Source: Myxococcota bacterium (lineage in GTDB: Bacteria; Myxococcota_A; UBA9160; UBA4427). Taken from it: DNA of 64,000 nt. Below, piece after piece: positions 45,905 through 55,659 of the stretch; the stretch's first letter is position 1, and each line of letters opens with the position of its first letter. Below the pieces are notes generated by a model. That model made no database searches. It was not told the origin of the DNA and saw only the letters and a program-made list of their open reading frames with translations. The DNA lies in assembly GCA_030748735.1 (NCBI GenBank), contig JASMLK010000025.1:1-64000 (forward strand), written 5' to 3'. The position numbers were made by a program, and so were the translations under genes.

Positions 45905-46522
45905 TTGACAGAGACGATTCAGGTCGGGAGCGCCGTCCCCGACTTCACACTGACGACCTACGAGCCGAGTTCCGGCGACTTCGACGAAGTCAGCCTCGCG
46001 GACCTGAAGTCGAACGGGAAGTGGACGATCCTCTTCTTCTACCCCGCCGACTTCACCTTCGTCTGAGCGACCGAATTCGCGGCCCTGGCAGGGCTGCAAG
46101 ACCGGTTCGACAAGCTGGGTGCGCGCCTCATCACCGTGAGCTGCGACACCCATTTTACCCACCTCGCCTGGCACACCGTCGAGAAAGAACTCGCGGACGT
46201 CAAGTTCACGATGGCATCCGACAAGACGGGTGAGCTGGCCAGGACCCTGGGCATCTACATCGAAGACGCCGGCCTCGCCTTGCGCGGCACCTATGTGATC
46301 AGCCCCGAAGGCACCCTCCTCTTTTCGGAGGTGAACTTCCTCAACGTCGGCCGCAACGTCGACGAGTTGATGCGCAAGTTCAAGGCTGCCCTCTATGTGT
46401 CCAAGAAGGACGAGGGCATCCCGCCGAGTTGGAACGAGGAAGGCGACCTCACGCTGAAACCCTCCGCCAAGATGGTGGGCAAGGTGCACGAGGCCCTCGG
46501 CAACGACGGGAACCCCGCTTAG
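45905..46522 (+). CDS. Selenocysteine-containing peroxiredoxin (PrxU-type)
   Basis: A 205-codon AhpC/TSA-type peroxiredoxin. The active-site segment reads FFYPADFTFV-[TGA]-ATEF: the TGA at 46064-46066 sits exactly where the peroxidatic Cys should be, and the same frame stays open and family-like for another 152 codons (for example VISPEGTLLFSEVNFLNVGR). This is the known pattern of selenocysteine peroxiredoxins. A hairpin fitting a bacterial SECIS follows the TGA. No VCP-type resolving Cys is present near the C-terminus. The start is TTG at 45905 with AAGGAAA upstream (MTETIQVGSA); an ATG 16 codons earlier is possible. It reduces peroxides. The track splits it into two ORFs. Confidence 0.85.
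46079..46097 (+). promoter_or_regulatory. Candidate bacterial SECIS hairpin
   Basis: GCGGCCC-TGGCA-GGGCTGC forms a 7-bp stem (one G-U pair) with a 5-nt loop containing GG. The loop begins 19 nt after the TGA, inside the distance range known for bacterial SECIS elements. SelB would bind it to recode the UGA. The hairpin is within coding sequence (AALAGLQ), as expected in bacteria. Confidence 0.6.
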
Positions 46523-46554
46523 TTCGGGCCCCGTTCGCTACACTCGATCGAAAC

Positions 46555-46592
46555 AGCGGCTCCGAGCGCATGCTCGGGGCCGCTCTTCGTTT
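46555..46592 (+). terminator. Probable intrinsic terminator of the peroxiredoxin gene
   Basis: AGCGGC-T-CCGAGC-GCAT-GCTCGG-G-GCCGCT is a 13-position stem with one T-G pair and a 4-nt loop, starting 33 nt after the stop codon and followed by CTTCGTTTG. The T-tract is short, but stem strength is high. Confidence 0.6.
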
Positions 46593-46649
46593 GTGGCGCT
46601 TGCATGTGGATCAGGTTGGCGTGCCGTCAGGGGTCGCGACGTGCACGCG

Positions 46650-47063
46650 CTAACCGATGTGAACCACGACCTTCCGCGAGCCCCGCGCGTGGCGGTGTTC
46701 CCAGAGGAAGATGCCCTGCCAGGTACCGAGCAGCAGACGCCCGGCTCTTACAGGCACCGAAAGCGAAGTCGCGGTGAGCGCGGCCTTGATGTGGGCCGGC
46801 ATGTCGTCGGGGCCTTCGGAGGTGTGGCGGTAGAGCGGATCGCCTTCCGGCACGAGGCGTGCGAGCCAGCGCTCGAGATCGTCCTGCGCCGAAGGGTCTG
46901 CGTTTTCCTGGATCACGAGACTCGCAGACGTGTGGGGAATGAAGATGGTGCAGAGGCCTTCTTCGCCGTCGGCTTCAGTGACGAGCGCAGCCACCCGGGA
47001 CGTGATCTCCACCATGCCCTGCCCGCGCACTGGCACGGTGAACTCACTCACGCGACCGCTCAC
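46650..47063 (-). CDS. yjbQ: YjbQ / UPF0047 family protein
   Basis: A 137-aa YjbQ-family protein. Signature motifs are IFIPHTSASLVIQENADP and the C-terminal GTWQGIFLWEHR, with the conserved His and Glu/Asp of the putative metal site. Family members show weak thiamine-phosphate-synthase activity; the true role is unclear. The start is a GTG whose first base overlaps the mazG stop (GTGA), so it is translationally coupled to mazG. Confidence 0.88.
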   Translation of the reverse strand: MSGRVSEFTVPVRGQGMVEITSRVAALVTEADGEEGLCTIFIPHTSASLVIQENADPSAQDDLERWLARLVPEGDPLYRHTSEGPDDMPAHIKAALTATSLSVPVRAGRLLLGTWQGIFLWEHRHARGSRKVVVHIG

Positions 47064-47824
47064 GACTCGATGGCCTCGCGGCAGCGCTCTTCGAACGCCT
47101 GGTTGGCGTCGCGCAGGGCGGCTTCGGGGTCGATGTCGAGTTCGCGTGCGGCATCGACGAGGCGAAGCAGTAGCGAGCCGATCAATTCCCCAGAGCGTTC
47201 GCGCGCGTCAGGACCTTCGCGTGTTGCGTCGAGCGCCTTGCGCAGGGCGGCTTCGAGCGCGGTGTCTTCGAGCGAAGTCTCACGCGCCGAAGCGGCCAGG
47301 CCTTCGATGCGCTTTGCGCGCTTCTTGAGTTTCACCGCACGAGACAACGCGGGTAGGGCCATGGGCACACCCTCGAATGGATCGTCCTTGGCTTCACCGC
47401 GCGCCTGTGCCTTGCCGGCACGCTCCTTCGCTTTGCTCTCTTCCCAGAACCGCGCGAAGTCTTCGAGGGCTTCGAACTGCGTGACTTCGCCACCCTGCTC
47501 GGGGTCACCGAACACATGGGGATGACGGCGAACCAGCTTTGCGCCGATGCCCGCAGCGACGGCTTCGAAGTCGAAGTGCCCCGCCTCCCTCGCCATCTGG
47601 GCGTGGAACACGACCTGCAGCAACAGGTCGCCGAGTTCGTCACAGAGTTCGACCATGTCCCCTGTTCGGATCGCGTGATCGACCTCGTAGGCTTCTTCGA
47701 GGGTGTAGGGGGCGATGGTCTCGAAGGTCTGCTCGACGTCCCACGGGCAGCCTCCGTCCGGGTCACGCAGGCGCGCCATGATGTCGAGCAGGTTTTCGAT
47801 CGCCGTCGATTGAGCGTCACTCAT
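47060..47824 (-). CDS. mazG: Nucleoside triphosphate pyrophosphohydrolase MazG
   Basis: A 254-aa tandem-domain MazG that hydrolyses (d)NTPs to monophosphates. The N-terminal domain has CPWDVEQTFETIAPYTLEEAYE (Mg-binding EExxE) and ELGDLLLQVVFHAQMA; the C-terminal copy contains RSGELIGSLLLRLVDAARELDIDPE. ELGD supplies the second acidic pair, while in the C-terminal half the usual E-x-x-D is ELIGS, so that half is probably less active. The ATG at 47824 is the family start; no strong Shine-Dalgarno precedes it. Confidence 0.92.
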   Translation of the reverse strand: MSDAQSTAIENLLDIMARLRDPDGGCPWDVEQTFETIAPYTLEEAYEVDHAIRTGDMVELCDELGDLLLQVVFHAQMAREAGHFDFEAVAAGIGAKLVRRHPHVFGDPEQGGEVTQFEALEDFARFWEESKAKERAGKAQARGEAKDDPFEGVPMALPALSRAVKLKKRAKRIEGLAASARETSLEDTALEAALRKALDATREGPDARERSGELIGSLLLRLVDAARELDIDPEAALRDANQAFEERCREAIES

Positions 47825-48013
47825 GAAGTCGAGTATGAGGAGCGGGCAGGCACGCCGCAACGTAGGGGCAGCAAAGGCACAGCATGCGTGCTGTCCACGC
47901 GCAGCGTCGTCCCGCGGGAGTAGAAGCTTCTATTGATGACTCACTTCGAAACGCTTCGGCGTCGATACAGATAGACGGACCATCTCTGGGGAGGGGATCG
48001 CCACGGAGGGCGC

Positions 48014-48262
48014 ATGGACGTCCCCGAGATCATTCCCGTCCCCCTCGCGCCGGACACCCAGAAGAGCCTCACCCCCAGCGCGGTCAAGCGCTCCCATCCG
48101 CCGTTTCATGACCCTCGTAAAGAGGGTGAGGGTCAGGCCGACGCGCGAAAGAAACGCCAGCGCGCTGGCGGGGATGTGAACGAGGCTGCAGCCGCGGACA
48201 ACGTCGTCGAAGACGACGCTTCGAGCGAGACGCGCGGACAGCGCATCGACTTGCGCGCTTGA
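48014..48262 (+). CDS. Small charged hypothetical protein
   Basis: An 82-aa basic/acidic, disorder-like protein (MDVPEIIPVPLAPDTQKS...) with no recognised domain. Its start MDVPEIIPV with several Pro resembles short flagellar-regulator-like proteins only superficially. GGAGG lies 4-5 nt before the ATG, a slightly short spacing. It may be genuine; composition is acceptable but no family is known. A perfect palindrome TAGAAGCTTCTA lies upstream at 47921-47932. Confidence 0.45.
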   Translation: MDVPEIIPVPLAPDTQKSLTPSAVKRSHPPFHDPRKEGEGQADARKKRQRAGGDVNEAAAADNVVEDDASSETRGQRIDLRA

Positions 48263-48485
48263 TGCCAGGCCCGCGCGGCCCCGCACCGCCCGAGCCCCAC
48301 TATTACGATTGTTTCGCAGTCGGCGCGGAGGGGGTTGCCGGGTGGGAGCATTGGTGAAGTCGTTCCATGACCAGCGGCCCCACCAGGCCGCAACGCCGCC
48401 GCAACCGAGCACGGAAGCCCGCAACACCGCAGCGTGTTTTCGTGCGCACCGAGACCGCGGCATGCTCATTGCAAAACCTCCCATC

Positions 48486-48788
48486 ATGTCCATCGCGAAA
48501 CAACTCCTCGACGAAATCGAAGCCTTTGCCCACCGCAACCCGGGTCACGACGAATCCGTAGGCGCACTGGTGAGAGCCGTTCACCGGATCGACACGGAGT
48601 TCGAAGGAGAAGTCCGCACGCAGCTTCTCGAACAAGCGCGCGAAACCTTCCAGCGTCAGGTGCGCACCCTCGAGAACGCCGAGAAGACCCTCGACGCCCT
48701 CGAAAAGCTGCGCGAGAACCAGAAAGATCTCGTCGAAGCGCTGAAGCGCCTCACCGTGCGACGTCCCGAGGGCGCGACGCTCCACTGA
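48486..48788 (+). CDS. Coiled-coil hypothetical protein
   Basis: A 100-aa, almost wholly alpha-helical protein with heptad-like spacing (VRTQLLEQARETFQRQVRTL, then AEKTLDALEKLRENQKDLVE). There is no signal or membrane segment, and it is not recognised. The ATG at 48486 is chosen; two further in-frame Met codons upstream make the start uncertain, and no clear ribosome-binding site is seen. It is convergent with the acyl-CoA dehydrogenase gene. Confidence 0.55.
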   Translation: MSIAKQLLDEIEAFAHRNPGHDESVGALVRAVHRIDTEFEGEVRTQLLEQARETFQRQVRTLENAEKTLDALEKLRENQKDLVEALKRLTVRRPEGATLH

Positions 48789-48813
48789 TCGCGCTGTCCA
48801 TGGACGTGCCCGG

Positions 48814-50064
48814 CTACGGACGTGAAAGCAGGTCCCGCGCGATCGCCGAGATCTGGATCTCGTCGGTTCCCGCGTAGATCTGCAACACCTTCGCGTCGCG
48901 AGCGAGCTGCTCCACCAGGTATTCGCTCATGTAGCCGTTGCCGCCGTAGATCTGCACGGCTTCCATCGCGACTTCGACGGCAGCCCGCGCACTGTAGAGC
49001 TTCATCGCTGAAGCTTCGGCGAAGGTGATGCCGCGTCCGAGCTCCGCCCCTTCGATCGTGCGGAAGACCATGTTCTCCACGTTGATGCGCGCGACCTCCA
49101 TGCGCGCGAGCTTTTCCTGAATGAGCTGGAACTCGCCGATCGGCTTGCCGAACTGCACTCGTTCCTTCGCGTACTTGAGCGAGAGCTCGAGGCACCGTTC
49201 GATCATACCGAGCGCCATGGCCGCGACCCCCGAGCGCTCCATCGAGAAGGTGTCCTTCGCTCCCGACTTCGACCGCTCGACCGGCTTGCCGCCGAGCAGG
49301 TGATCCTTCGACACCACCACGTCCGAAAGAAAGAGCTCACCGGTGGGCGAAGAGTGAAGACCCATCTTTCGCATCGGTTGGGTCTGGGTGAGCCCCTCCA
49401 TACCCTTCTCGAGTATGAAGTTCATGATCTTGCGGTCCTTCGGGTCGACACCGGGTTCGTCGAGCTTGCAGATGAACACGATCGTGTCCGCGTAGGGACC
49501 GTTGGTGATGAACGTCTTGTTGCCGTTCAACGTGTAGGTGCCGTCGCCGTTGTCGACCGCCGTCGACTTCATGCTCCCGAAGGCGTCCGAACCCGAACCC
49601 GGCTCGGTGATCGCCCACGCACCAACCTTGTCGAAAGTCATGAGGTCGAGGGCCCAGCGCTCCTTCTGCTCCGTCGTGCCCTTGGACATGATGGCCGCCG
49701 AAGTGAGCCCCAGGCTCACGCCCATGGCGGTCACCATGCCGGGGCAGTAGCGGCAGATCTCGATGATCGGGATCAGCGACATCGCGGTCGCGTCACCGCG
49801 GCCGTCGGAGCCCTGGCTCTCTTCCTTCTTTGCACCCCTGTCTTTCTTCCCGCTCGCGGAACCTGCCTTTTCTGCGGCGATCTGCTTCGCAAAGCGAGCA
49901 CGCGCCATCTCGTCCATGCCAAAAGTCTGGATGAGCTTGCGCAGGATGTCGTAGGGCGGCATGTCCCCGTGTTCGAGGGCTTCGAGATTGGGGACGATCT
50001 CTTCGTCGACGAACCGTTTGACGGTGTCGCGAATCATCAGGTGTTGCTCGCTCCATTCGATCAT
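48814..50064 (-). CDS. Acyl-CoA dehydrogenase
   Basis: A 416-aa flavoprotein that introduces the 2,3 double bond in acyl-CoA. FAD/substrate motifs are WAITEPGSGSDAF, and the catalytic Glu is in YAGTDEIQ near the C-terminus; the RVQFGKPIGEFQ stretch is standard. Between the N-terminal helices and the core there is an insert of roughly 30 Lys/Gly/Ser-rich residues (GSASGKKDRGAKKEESQGSD) not usual in this family. The start is the ATG of MIEWSEQHLM. It is a stand-alone gene, but it fits the first step of the lipid modules elsewhere in the window. Confidence 0.9.
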   Translation of the reverse strand: MIEWSEQHLMIRDTVKRFVDEEIVPNLEALEHGDMPPYDILRKLIQTFGMDEMARARFAKQIAAEKAGSASGKKDRGAKKEESQGSDGRGDATAMSLIPIIEICRYCPGMVTAMGVSLGLTSAAIMSKGTTEQKERWALDLMTFDKVGAWAITEPGSGSDAFGSMKSTAVDNGDGTYTLNGNKTFITNGPYADTIVFICKLDEPGVDPKDRKIMNFILEKGMEGLTQTQPMRKMGLHSSPTGELFLSDVVVSKDHLLGGKPVERSKSGAKDTFSMERSGVAAMALGMIERCLELSLKYAKERVQFGKPIGEFQLIQEKLARMEVARINVENMVFRTIEGAELGRGITFAEASAMKLYSARAAVEVAMEAVQIYGGNGYMSEYLVEQLARDAKVLQIYAGTDEIQISAIARDLLSRP

Positions 50065-50156
50065 TGCACACGCTTCTCCATACACGGCGTTGATGCCGGG
50101 TGGAGCAAGCTAGCGCCGATCGCGGCGGAAGGAACGAGCCGCGCGAGAACCGCGAT

Positions 50157-51218
50157 TCAGCTATCGAGCAGGGGCTCGAAGCGCGCCTTTTCGGTGGCCT
50201 TCATGTAGGCGTCGTGGGCGGTGATGGTGCCGTCCTTCGCGTGGGCGAAGAGCACGTCGTCCATCGCCTGCATGCCGTCGGCCTTGCCCGCCTGCATGAT
50301 CGAGTAAAGCATCTGGGTATTGCCCTCGCGGATCACGTTGGGGAGCCCTGGCGTCTTGAGCAGGATCTCGTTACACGCGATGCGGCCATTGCCGTCGGCC
50401 GCTGGCAGCAGCAACTGTGACACGATGCCGCTCAGTGACTCCGAAAGACTCATCCGCACCATGTTCTGCTCTTCAGCAGGGAAGGCGTCGATGATGCGGT
50501 CGATCGTCTTGCTCGCGTTGTTGGTGTGAAGCGTGCCGAAGACCAGCATCCCCATCTCGGCCGCGGTGATGGCGAGGGATATGGTTTCTTGTTCGCGCAT
50601 TTCGCCGACGAGGATGACGTCGGCATCCTGACGAATGGCCGAGCGAAGCGCCGGACCGAACCCCTGGGTGTGCAGCCCGACTTCGCGGTGCGAAAAGATG
50701 CACTCGCGGTTCTGATGCACGAACTCGACCGGGTCTTCGATCGTCACGATGTGCTTGGCCTGGTTCTTGTTGATCTTGTCGATGATCGAAGCCAGTGTGG
50801 TCGACTTACCCGAACCCGTCGGGCCGGTCACCAGCACGAGGCCGCTTTCGAGTTCGGCGAGGTCCTCGATCGCCTTGGTGACCTTCAGCTTTTCGATCGG
50901 GATGATCTCTTCGGGAATGATGCGGAAGACCGCGCCCGGGCCGTTCTGCTGCACGAAGTAGTTCGCGCGATAACGCGCCACCCCTTCGAGGCCATAGGCG
51001 AAGTCGACGTCATGGGTGTCGACGTATTCCTGCCAATGCCGCGAGCTCGCGAGTTCTTGCAGCAAGCCTCGCAACTGCTCGTCGCCCATCACCCCATGCC
51101 CTTCGATCACGCGGATCTTCCCCTTCGCGCGCACGCGGGGTTCGAGTCCGGCGGCGAGATGGAGGTCCGAACCATCGTTGTCTTTCAAGTAGGTGAGCAG
51201 TTCGTCGAGCTGCGCCAT
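50157..51218 (-). CDS. pilT: Type IV pilus retraction ATPase PilT
   Basis: A 353-aa hexameric ATPase that depolymerises pili for twitching motility. Walker A is GPTGSGKST, the Asp and His boxes are TIEDPVEFVH and GTLHTNNASKTIDRIIDAFP, and the Walker B region is ADVILVGEMRE. Length fits canonical PilT, and the C-terminal AIRDG-like motif reads MQAMDDVL. The ATG follows AAGGAA. It lies 53 nt downstream of a second PilT-like gene, giving a two-retraction-ATPase operon. Confidence 0.93.
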   Translation of the reverse strand: MAQLDELLTYLKDNDGSDLHLAAGLEPRVRAKGKIRVIEGHGVMGDEQLRGLLQELASSRHWQEYVDTHDVDFAYGLEGVARYRANYFVQQNGPGAVFRIIPEEIIPIEKLKVTKAIEDLAELESGLVLVTGPTGSGKSTTLASIIDKINKNQAKHIVTIEDPVEFVHQNRECIFSHREVGLHTQGFGPALRSAIRQDADVILVGEMREQETISLAITAAEMGMLVFGTLHTNNASKTIDRIIDAFPAEEQNMVRMSLSESLSGIVSQLLLPAADGNGRIACNEILLKTPGLPNVIREGNTQMLYSIMQAGKADGMQAMDDVLFAHAKDGTITAHDAYMKATEKARFEPLLDS

Positions 51219-51271
51219 GGAGATTCCTTCTGGGGAGCTAGCGATCGCGGGTCGCGGAACGCGCGATCAGA

Positions 51272-52933
<1,662 letters not shown>

Positions 52934-53077
52934 CGCGCCTGGATATCGGCCAGCCGGAAGAGCGCATTTAGGCGCAGCTGGGAGGGGGCGAGTCGGCTGG
53001 CTCGCGATTGTTGCCGGTGAAATACAATCGCCCGGGCCCCGCAGAGGAGGGTGAGCGGCCTGCTATGGTGCGCCGCC

Positions 53078-53392
53078 ATGTCCAAGCAACCGAAACCGCT
53101 GCGCGGCTTTCAGCGCCGCCACCTCCGCAAGCTCGCCCACGGCAGAAAACCCGTCGTGTTCGTTGGCGACGGGGGCATAAGCGACGGCGTCGTGGCCGCC
53201 CTCGACGCAGCCCTGGCCGACCACGAGCTCGTCAAGGTGAAGCTGCGCGGCGCGGAGGCCAAGAAGGAAATGGCCGACCAGCTGGCGAAGCGCTCCGATG
53301 CGGAACTCTGCGGCCTGGTAGGCCACATGGTGATCCTCTACCGGCCCGACCCCGAGAACCCCGGGATCGAACTCCCGACCCGCGAAGCCTGA
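53078..53392 (+). CDS. yhbY: YhbY-type ribosome-assembly RNA-binding protein (CRM domain)
   Basis: A 104-aa single CRM domain. The signature GDGGISDGVVAALDAALADH (GxxGxxxxxx) and the start LRGFQRRHLRKLAHGRKPVV match YhbY, which binds pre-50S particles. The C-terminus is slightly acidic. ATG at 53078 is chosen; the GAGGAGG patch lies too far upstream to be its usual site. It is divergent from the PilT2 gene. Confidence 0.9.
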   Translation: MSKQPKPLRGFQRRHLRKLAHGRKPVVFVGDGGISDGVVAALDAALADHELVKVKLRGAEAKKEMADQLAKRSDAELCGLVGHMVILYRPDPENPGIELPTREA

Positions 53393-53423
53393 TCGATAGA
53401 TCGAGGCCTCAGCACCGCCTCGA

Positions 53424-54056
53424 TCAGGCGATTCGCGTGCACACCGGGCACACCACCGGCCCGGTTTCGCCGTTCGGGCGCACGCCGAGGAAGGCGTTCA
53501 CACCCGGCTCGAGGGTGTTGCCGCAGCGGGCGCAGGGGGCTTGCTGGTTCAGCACGAACGGCTGCCAGCCCAGCACGTCCTCGGCGGCCTTGGGTCCGGC
53601 CGGTTCGGCCCGGTCGGCCTCGGCTGCTTCGTCGGAGCGAAATTCTTCTTCGATATCAGTGACATCCGAGGTGTCACCGCGACGGCCCGCCGCCCGCCGA
53701 CGCGCCCCGCGTCGGGCGCTGCGAGTCGCTCGCTGCTGTTTGCGAACTCGTTCGCGTATCCCATCGGCCTCTTCGACTACGTCTTCGACGAAGTCCCCGA
53801 CGTCATCGGACACGTTTTCGACGACCGTGAAGACCTCCTCGAGGACATTGCGGACCAGGTTCGAAACGGGCACCCGCAGCTCGTCGGCCAGCTCCCGGAT
53901 GTCCTCCGAGAGCTGCTCGGAAATCCGGGTGTGAAGGACCCGCTCCTTGCGCCGGCCTCGCCGGTGCCGGCGCGAACGGCGGTCGCCGCAGCGGTGATCG
54001 GAGCCGCACTCCGACTGGCTGGTCGATTGATTGGAAGAACGATCTCGTTCGCTCAT
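53424..54056 (-). CDS. Ribbon-helix-helix-like DNA-binding protein with zinc ribbon
   Basis: About 210 aa. A basic N-terminus is followed by a CopG-type ribbon-helix-helix segment (VLHTRISEQLSEDIRELADE...SNLVRNVLEEV), a helical acidic part, an Arg/Ala-rich stretch and a C-terminal zinc ribbon (CARC...CPVC). The ATG at 54056 has GAGGAG seven nt upstream. A 17-bp palindrome lies 51 nt upstream of the start, so autoregulation is likely. The target genes are unknown. Confidence 0.7.
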   Translation of the reverse strand: MSERDRSSNQSTSQSECGSDHRCGDRRSRRHRRGRRKERVLHTRISEQLSEDIRELADELRVPVSNLVRNVLEEVFTVVENVSDDVGDFVEDVVEEADGIRERVRKQQRATRSARRGARRRAAGRRGDTSDVTDIEEEFRSDEAAEADRAEPAGPKAAEDVLGWQPFVLNQQAPCARCGNTLEPGVNAFLGVRPNGETGPVVCPVCTRIA

Positions 54057-54106
54057 GGCTCTACTCCTCATGGCCTCGGGCACGTTGGAGTTGACTGTGA
54101 GCCAAC

Positions 54107-54123
54107 GTATCACAATGTGATAC
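54107..54123. promoter_or_regulatory. 17-bp near-perfect palindromic operator candidate
   Basis: GTATCACA-A-TGTGATAC has perfect 8-bp arms around one base. It lies 51 nt upstream of the RHH gene, where a repressor would cover the minus-strand promoter. RHH proteins bind as dimers to palindromes of about this size. No second copy was noticed in the window. Confidence 0.6.
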
Positions 54124-54209
54124 ACCCGTCCCTGCAGGGGAAACGCTGCATCAAGGCACCACCCGATCCCCCGATCGATACCGCGCCAATGGCAACTCGA
54201 CACCGCTGC

Positions 54210-54371
54210 TCACTCGACGTACCCGTATGCGCCAACATGATCGGCGCGAAGGGCGTCGATCGAGACCAGGATTACGTTGTTGGGACCGGTTGGCGTCACG
54301 TCACCGCCGCACGCGAACAACACCGCAGCGAGCGCACTTTCCAGGGCGATCCTCTGGAGCTTCGTCCCCAC
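54210..54371 (-). pseudogene. Sulfatase N-terminal relic
   Basis: The minus frame, ending at the TGA at 54210-54212, encodes a lipoprotein-like signal (AALAAVLFACGGDV, close to a lipobox) followed by NNVILVSIDALRADHVGAYGY, the unmistakable N-terminus of sulfatases. The stop follows two codons later, before the C-x-P-S-R active site. Downstream sequence is unrelated, so the gene was truncated by deletion rather than by a point mutation. The ORF track shows only a different frame here. Confidence 0.7.
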
Positions 54372-54418
54372 ACCGAGGAGTTTGTCACACGGCTTCGCGC
54401 GGGAAGAGGGGTCGGCCC

Positions 54419-54440
54419 CAGCTGGATACGAATCCAGCTG
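54419..54440. repeat. Hairpin CAGCTGGAT-ACGA-ATCCAGCTG
   Basis: A perfect 9-bp stem with a 4-nt loop. Relative to the hairpin at 35185-35206 (CAACTGGAT-TCAC-ATCCAGTTG), one base pair changed from A-T to G-C on both arms, a compensatory change that preserves the stem. It lies between the sulfatase relic and the small membrane-protein gene. Confidence 0.65.
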
Positions 54441-54507
54441 GCTTGGATTCAGGTCGAGACGACGCGGAAGAGCCTCGGTGGCAAGGTCAGCGGCTACACT
54501 CGGGGGG

Positions 54508-54693
54508 ATGGACCCTCTCTACGTACTACGCGTCTTGCTGACTTCGGTCGCAATAGGCGGCATCGTTTACGCGTGCCTGGGCACCGGGCTCGTCTCGCGC
54601 GAGCAGACCGACTGGTGGGGTGAGCTGCCAAAGCACAAGAAGATCGCGTTCGGTGCCGGCATCGCAGCCACGATTCTGCAGACCTTCGTCTGA
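54508..54693 (+). CDS. Small membrane protein
   Basis: A 61-aa protein with two hydrophobic helices (LYVLRVLLTSVAIGGIVYAC and FGAGIAATILQTFV) around a charged loop containing Trp-Trp. The ATG at 54508 is directly preceded by a G-run (CGGGGGG). Family not recognised. It is convergent with ilvE. Confidence 0.5.
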   Translation: MDPLYVLRVLLTSVAIGGIVYACLGTGLVSREQTDWWGELPKHKKIAFGAGIAATILQTFV

Positions 54694-54723
54694 GCGCGGC
54701 GGTTTGGGTCCGCCCACGCGGTC

Positions 54724-55659
54724 TCACAGATACGAAAGCCAACCCTCGTAGCCGGGCAGCTTGCCCGAGACCAGGTCGAAGTACTTCGCCTGGAGCTTCT
54801 CGGCGACCGGGCCGCGGCGGCCGGCGCCGATGGCGCGGTGATCGAGGGAGCGGATCGGGGTCACCTCGGCCGCGGTACCCGTCAAGAAGATCTCATCGGC
54901 GATGTAGAGATCGTCACGCGTCACCGCACGTTCGACGACCTCATAGCCTTCGGTCTTCGCCAGTTCGATCAATGTCGCGCGCGTGATGCCGTCGAGCACC
55001 GAGTAGCGCTCGGGGGTGCTGATCACGCCGTCGCGCACGACGAAGACGTTCTCGCCCGTCGCTTCGCTCACCAGGCCCGTCGAGTCGAGCATGATGGCTT
55101 CGTCGAAGCCGTCGAGTAGCGCTTCGCGCTTGGCGAGGATCGAGTTTACGTAGTCGCCGCAGGTCTTGCCGTTGGTCATCTTCGAATTCACGAAGTGGCG
55201 CGAGAAGGTGGAGATCTTGGCCGAGATGCCGCGCTCCATGCCTTCTTCGCCGAGGTACTTGCCCCAGGGCCAGGAGATCACGGCGACGCGGATCGCATTG
55301 TTGCCCGGGTGAAGCCCCATCGCGCCGTCACCAATGAAGGCGATCGGGCGGACATAACCCTCGGCGAGCCCGTTGCGGCGCAGGCTTTCGGTCGCGGCTT
55401 CTTCGAGCACGGCCTGCTCGAAGGGAATGTCCATGAAGTTGATCTTGGCCGAGTCGTACAGACGCCGCATGTGTTCGGACAGCCGAAACACAGCCGACCG
55501 ATCGTCGTGGGTCCGGTAGCAACGGATCCCCTCGAAGACCCCGAGCCCATAGTGAAGCGTATGGGTCAGGATGTGGACGTTGGCTTCGTCCCAGGGAATG
55601 AACTCGCCATCGAGCCAGATCTCTTCGCCGCTGACTCCACCGTCGGCCTTGCTCGCCAT
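54724..55659 (-). CDS. ilvE: Branched-chain amino-acid aminotransferase
   Basis: A 311-aa fold-type-IV PLP enzyme that transfers the amino group in the last step of Val, Leu and Ile synthesis. The N-terminal LHYGLGVFEGIRCY, the Lys of NGKTCGDYVNS (PLP aldimine), EATGENVFVV and the C-terminal ETFLTGTAAEVTPI-type segment (here DEIFLTGTAAEVTPI) are typical. The length fits IlvE. The start ATG is at 55659. D-amino-acid or aminodeoxychorismate activity is less likely because of the EGIR and EVTPI motifs. Confidence 0.92.
   Translation of the reverse strand: MASKADGGVSGEEIWLDGEFIPWDEANVHILTHTLHYGLGVFEGIRCYRTHDDRSAVFRLSEHMRRLYDSAKINFMDIPFEQAVLEEAATESLRRNGLAEGYVRPIAFIGDGAMGLHPGNNAIRVAVISWPWGKYLGEEGMERGISAKISTFSRHFVNSKMTNGKTCGDYVNSILAKREALLDGFDEAIMLDSTGLVSEATGENVFVVRDGVISTPERYSVLDGITRATLIELAKTEGYEVVERAVTRDDLYIADEIFLTGTAAEVTPIRSLDHRAIGAGRRGPVAEKLQAKYFDLVSGKLPGYEGWLSYL

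Noticed and set aside
47921-47932. Palindrome TAGAAGCTTCTA upstream of mazG and the 82-aa ORF
   Set aside because: A single 12-bp palindrome with no positional support; could be chance.
54210-54212. TGA in the sulfatase fragment as a second selenocysteine codon
   Set aside because: Sequence after the TGA is not sulfatase-like, so the gene is truncated, not recoded.
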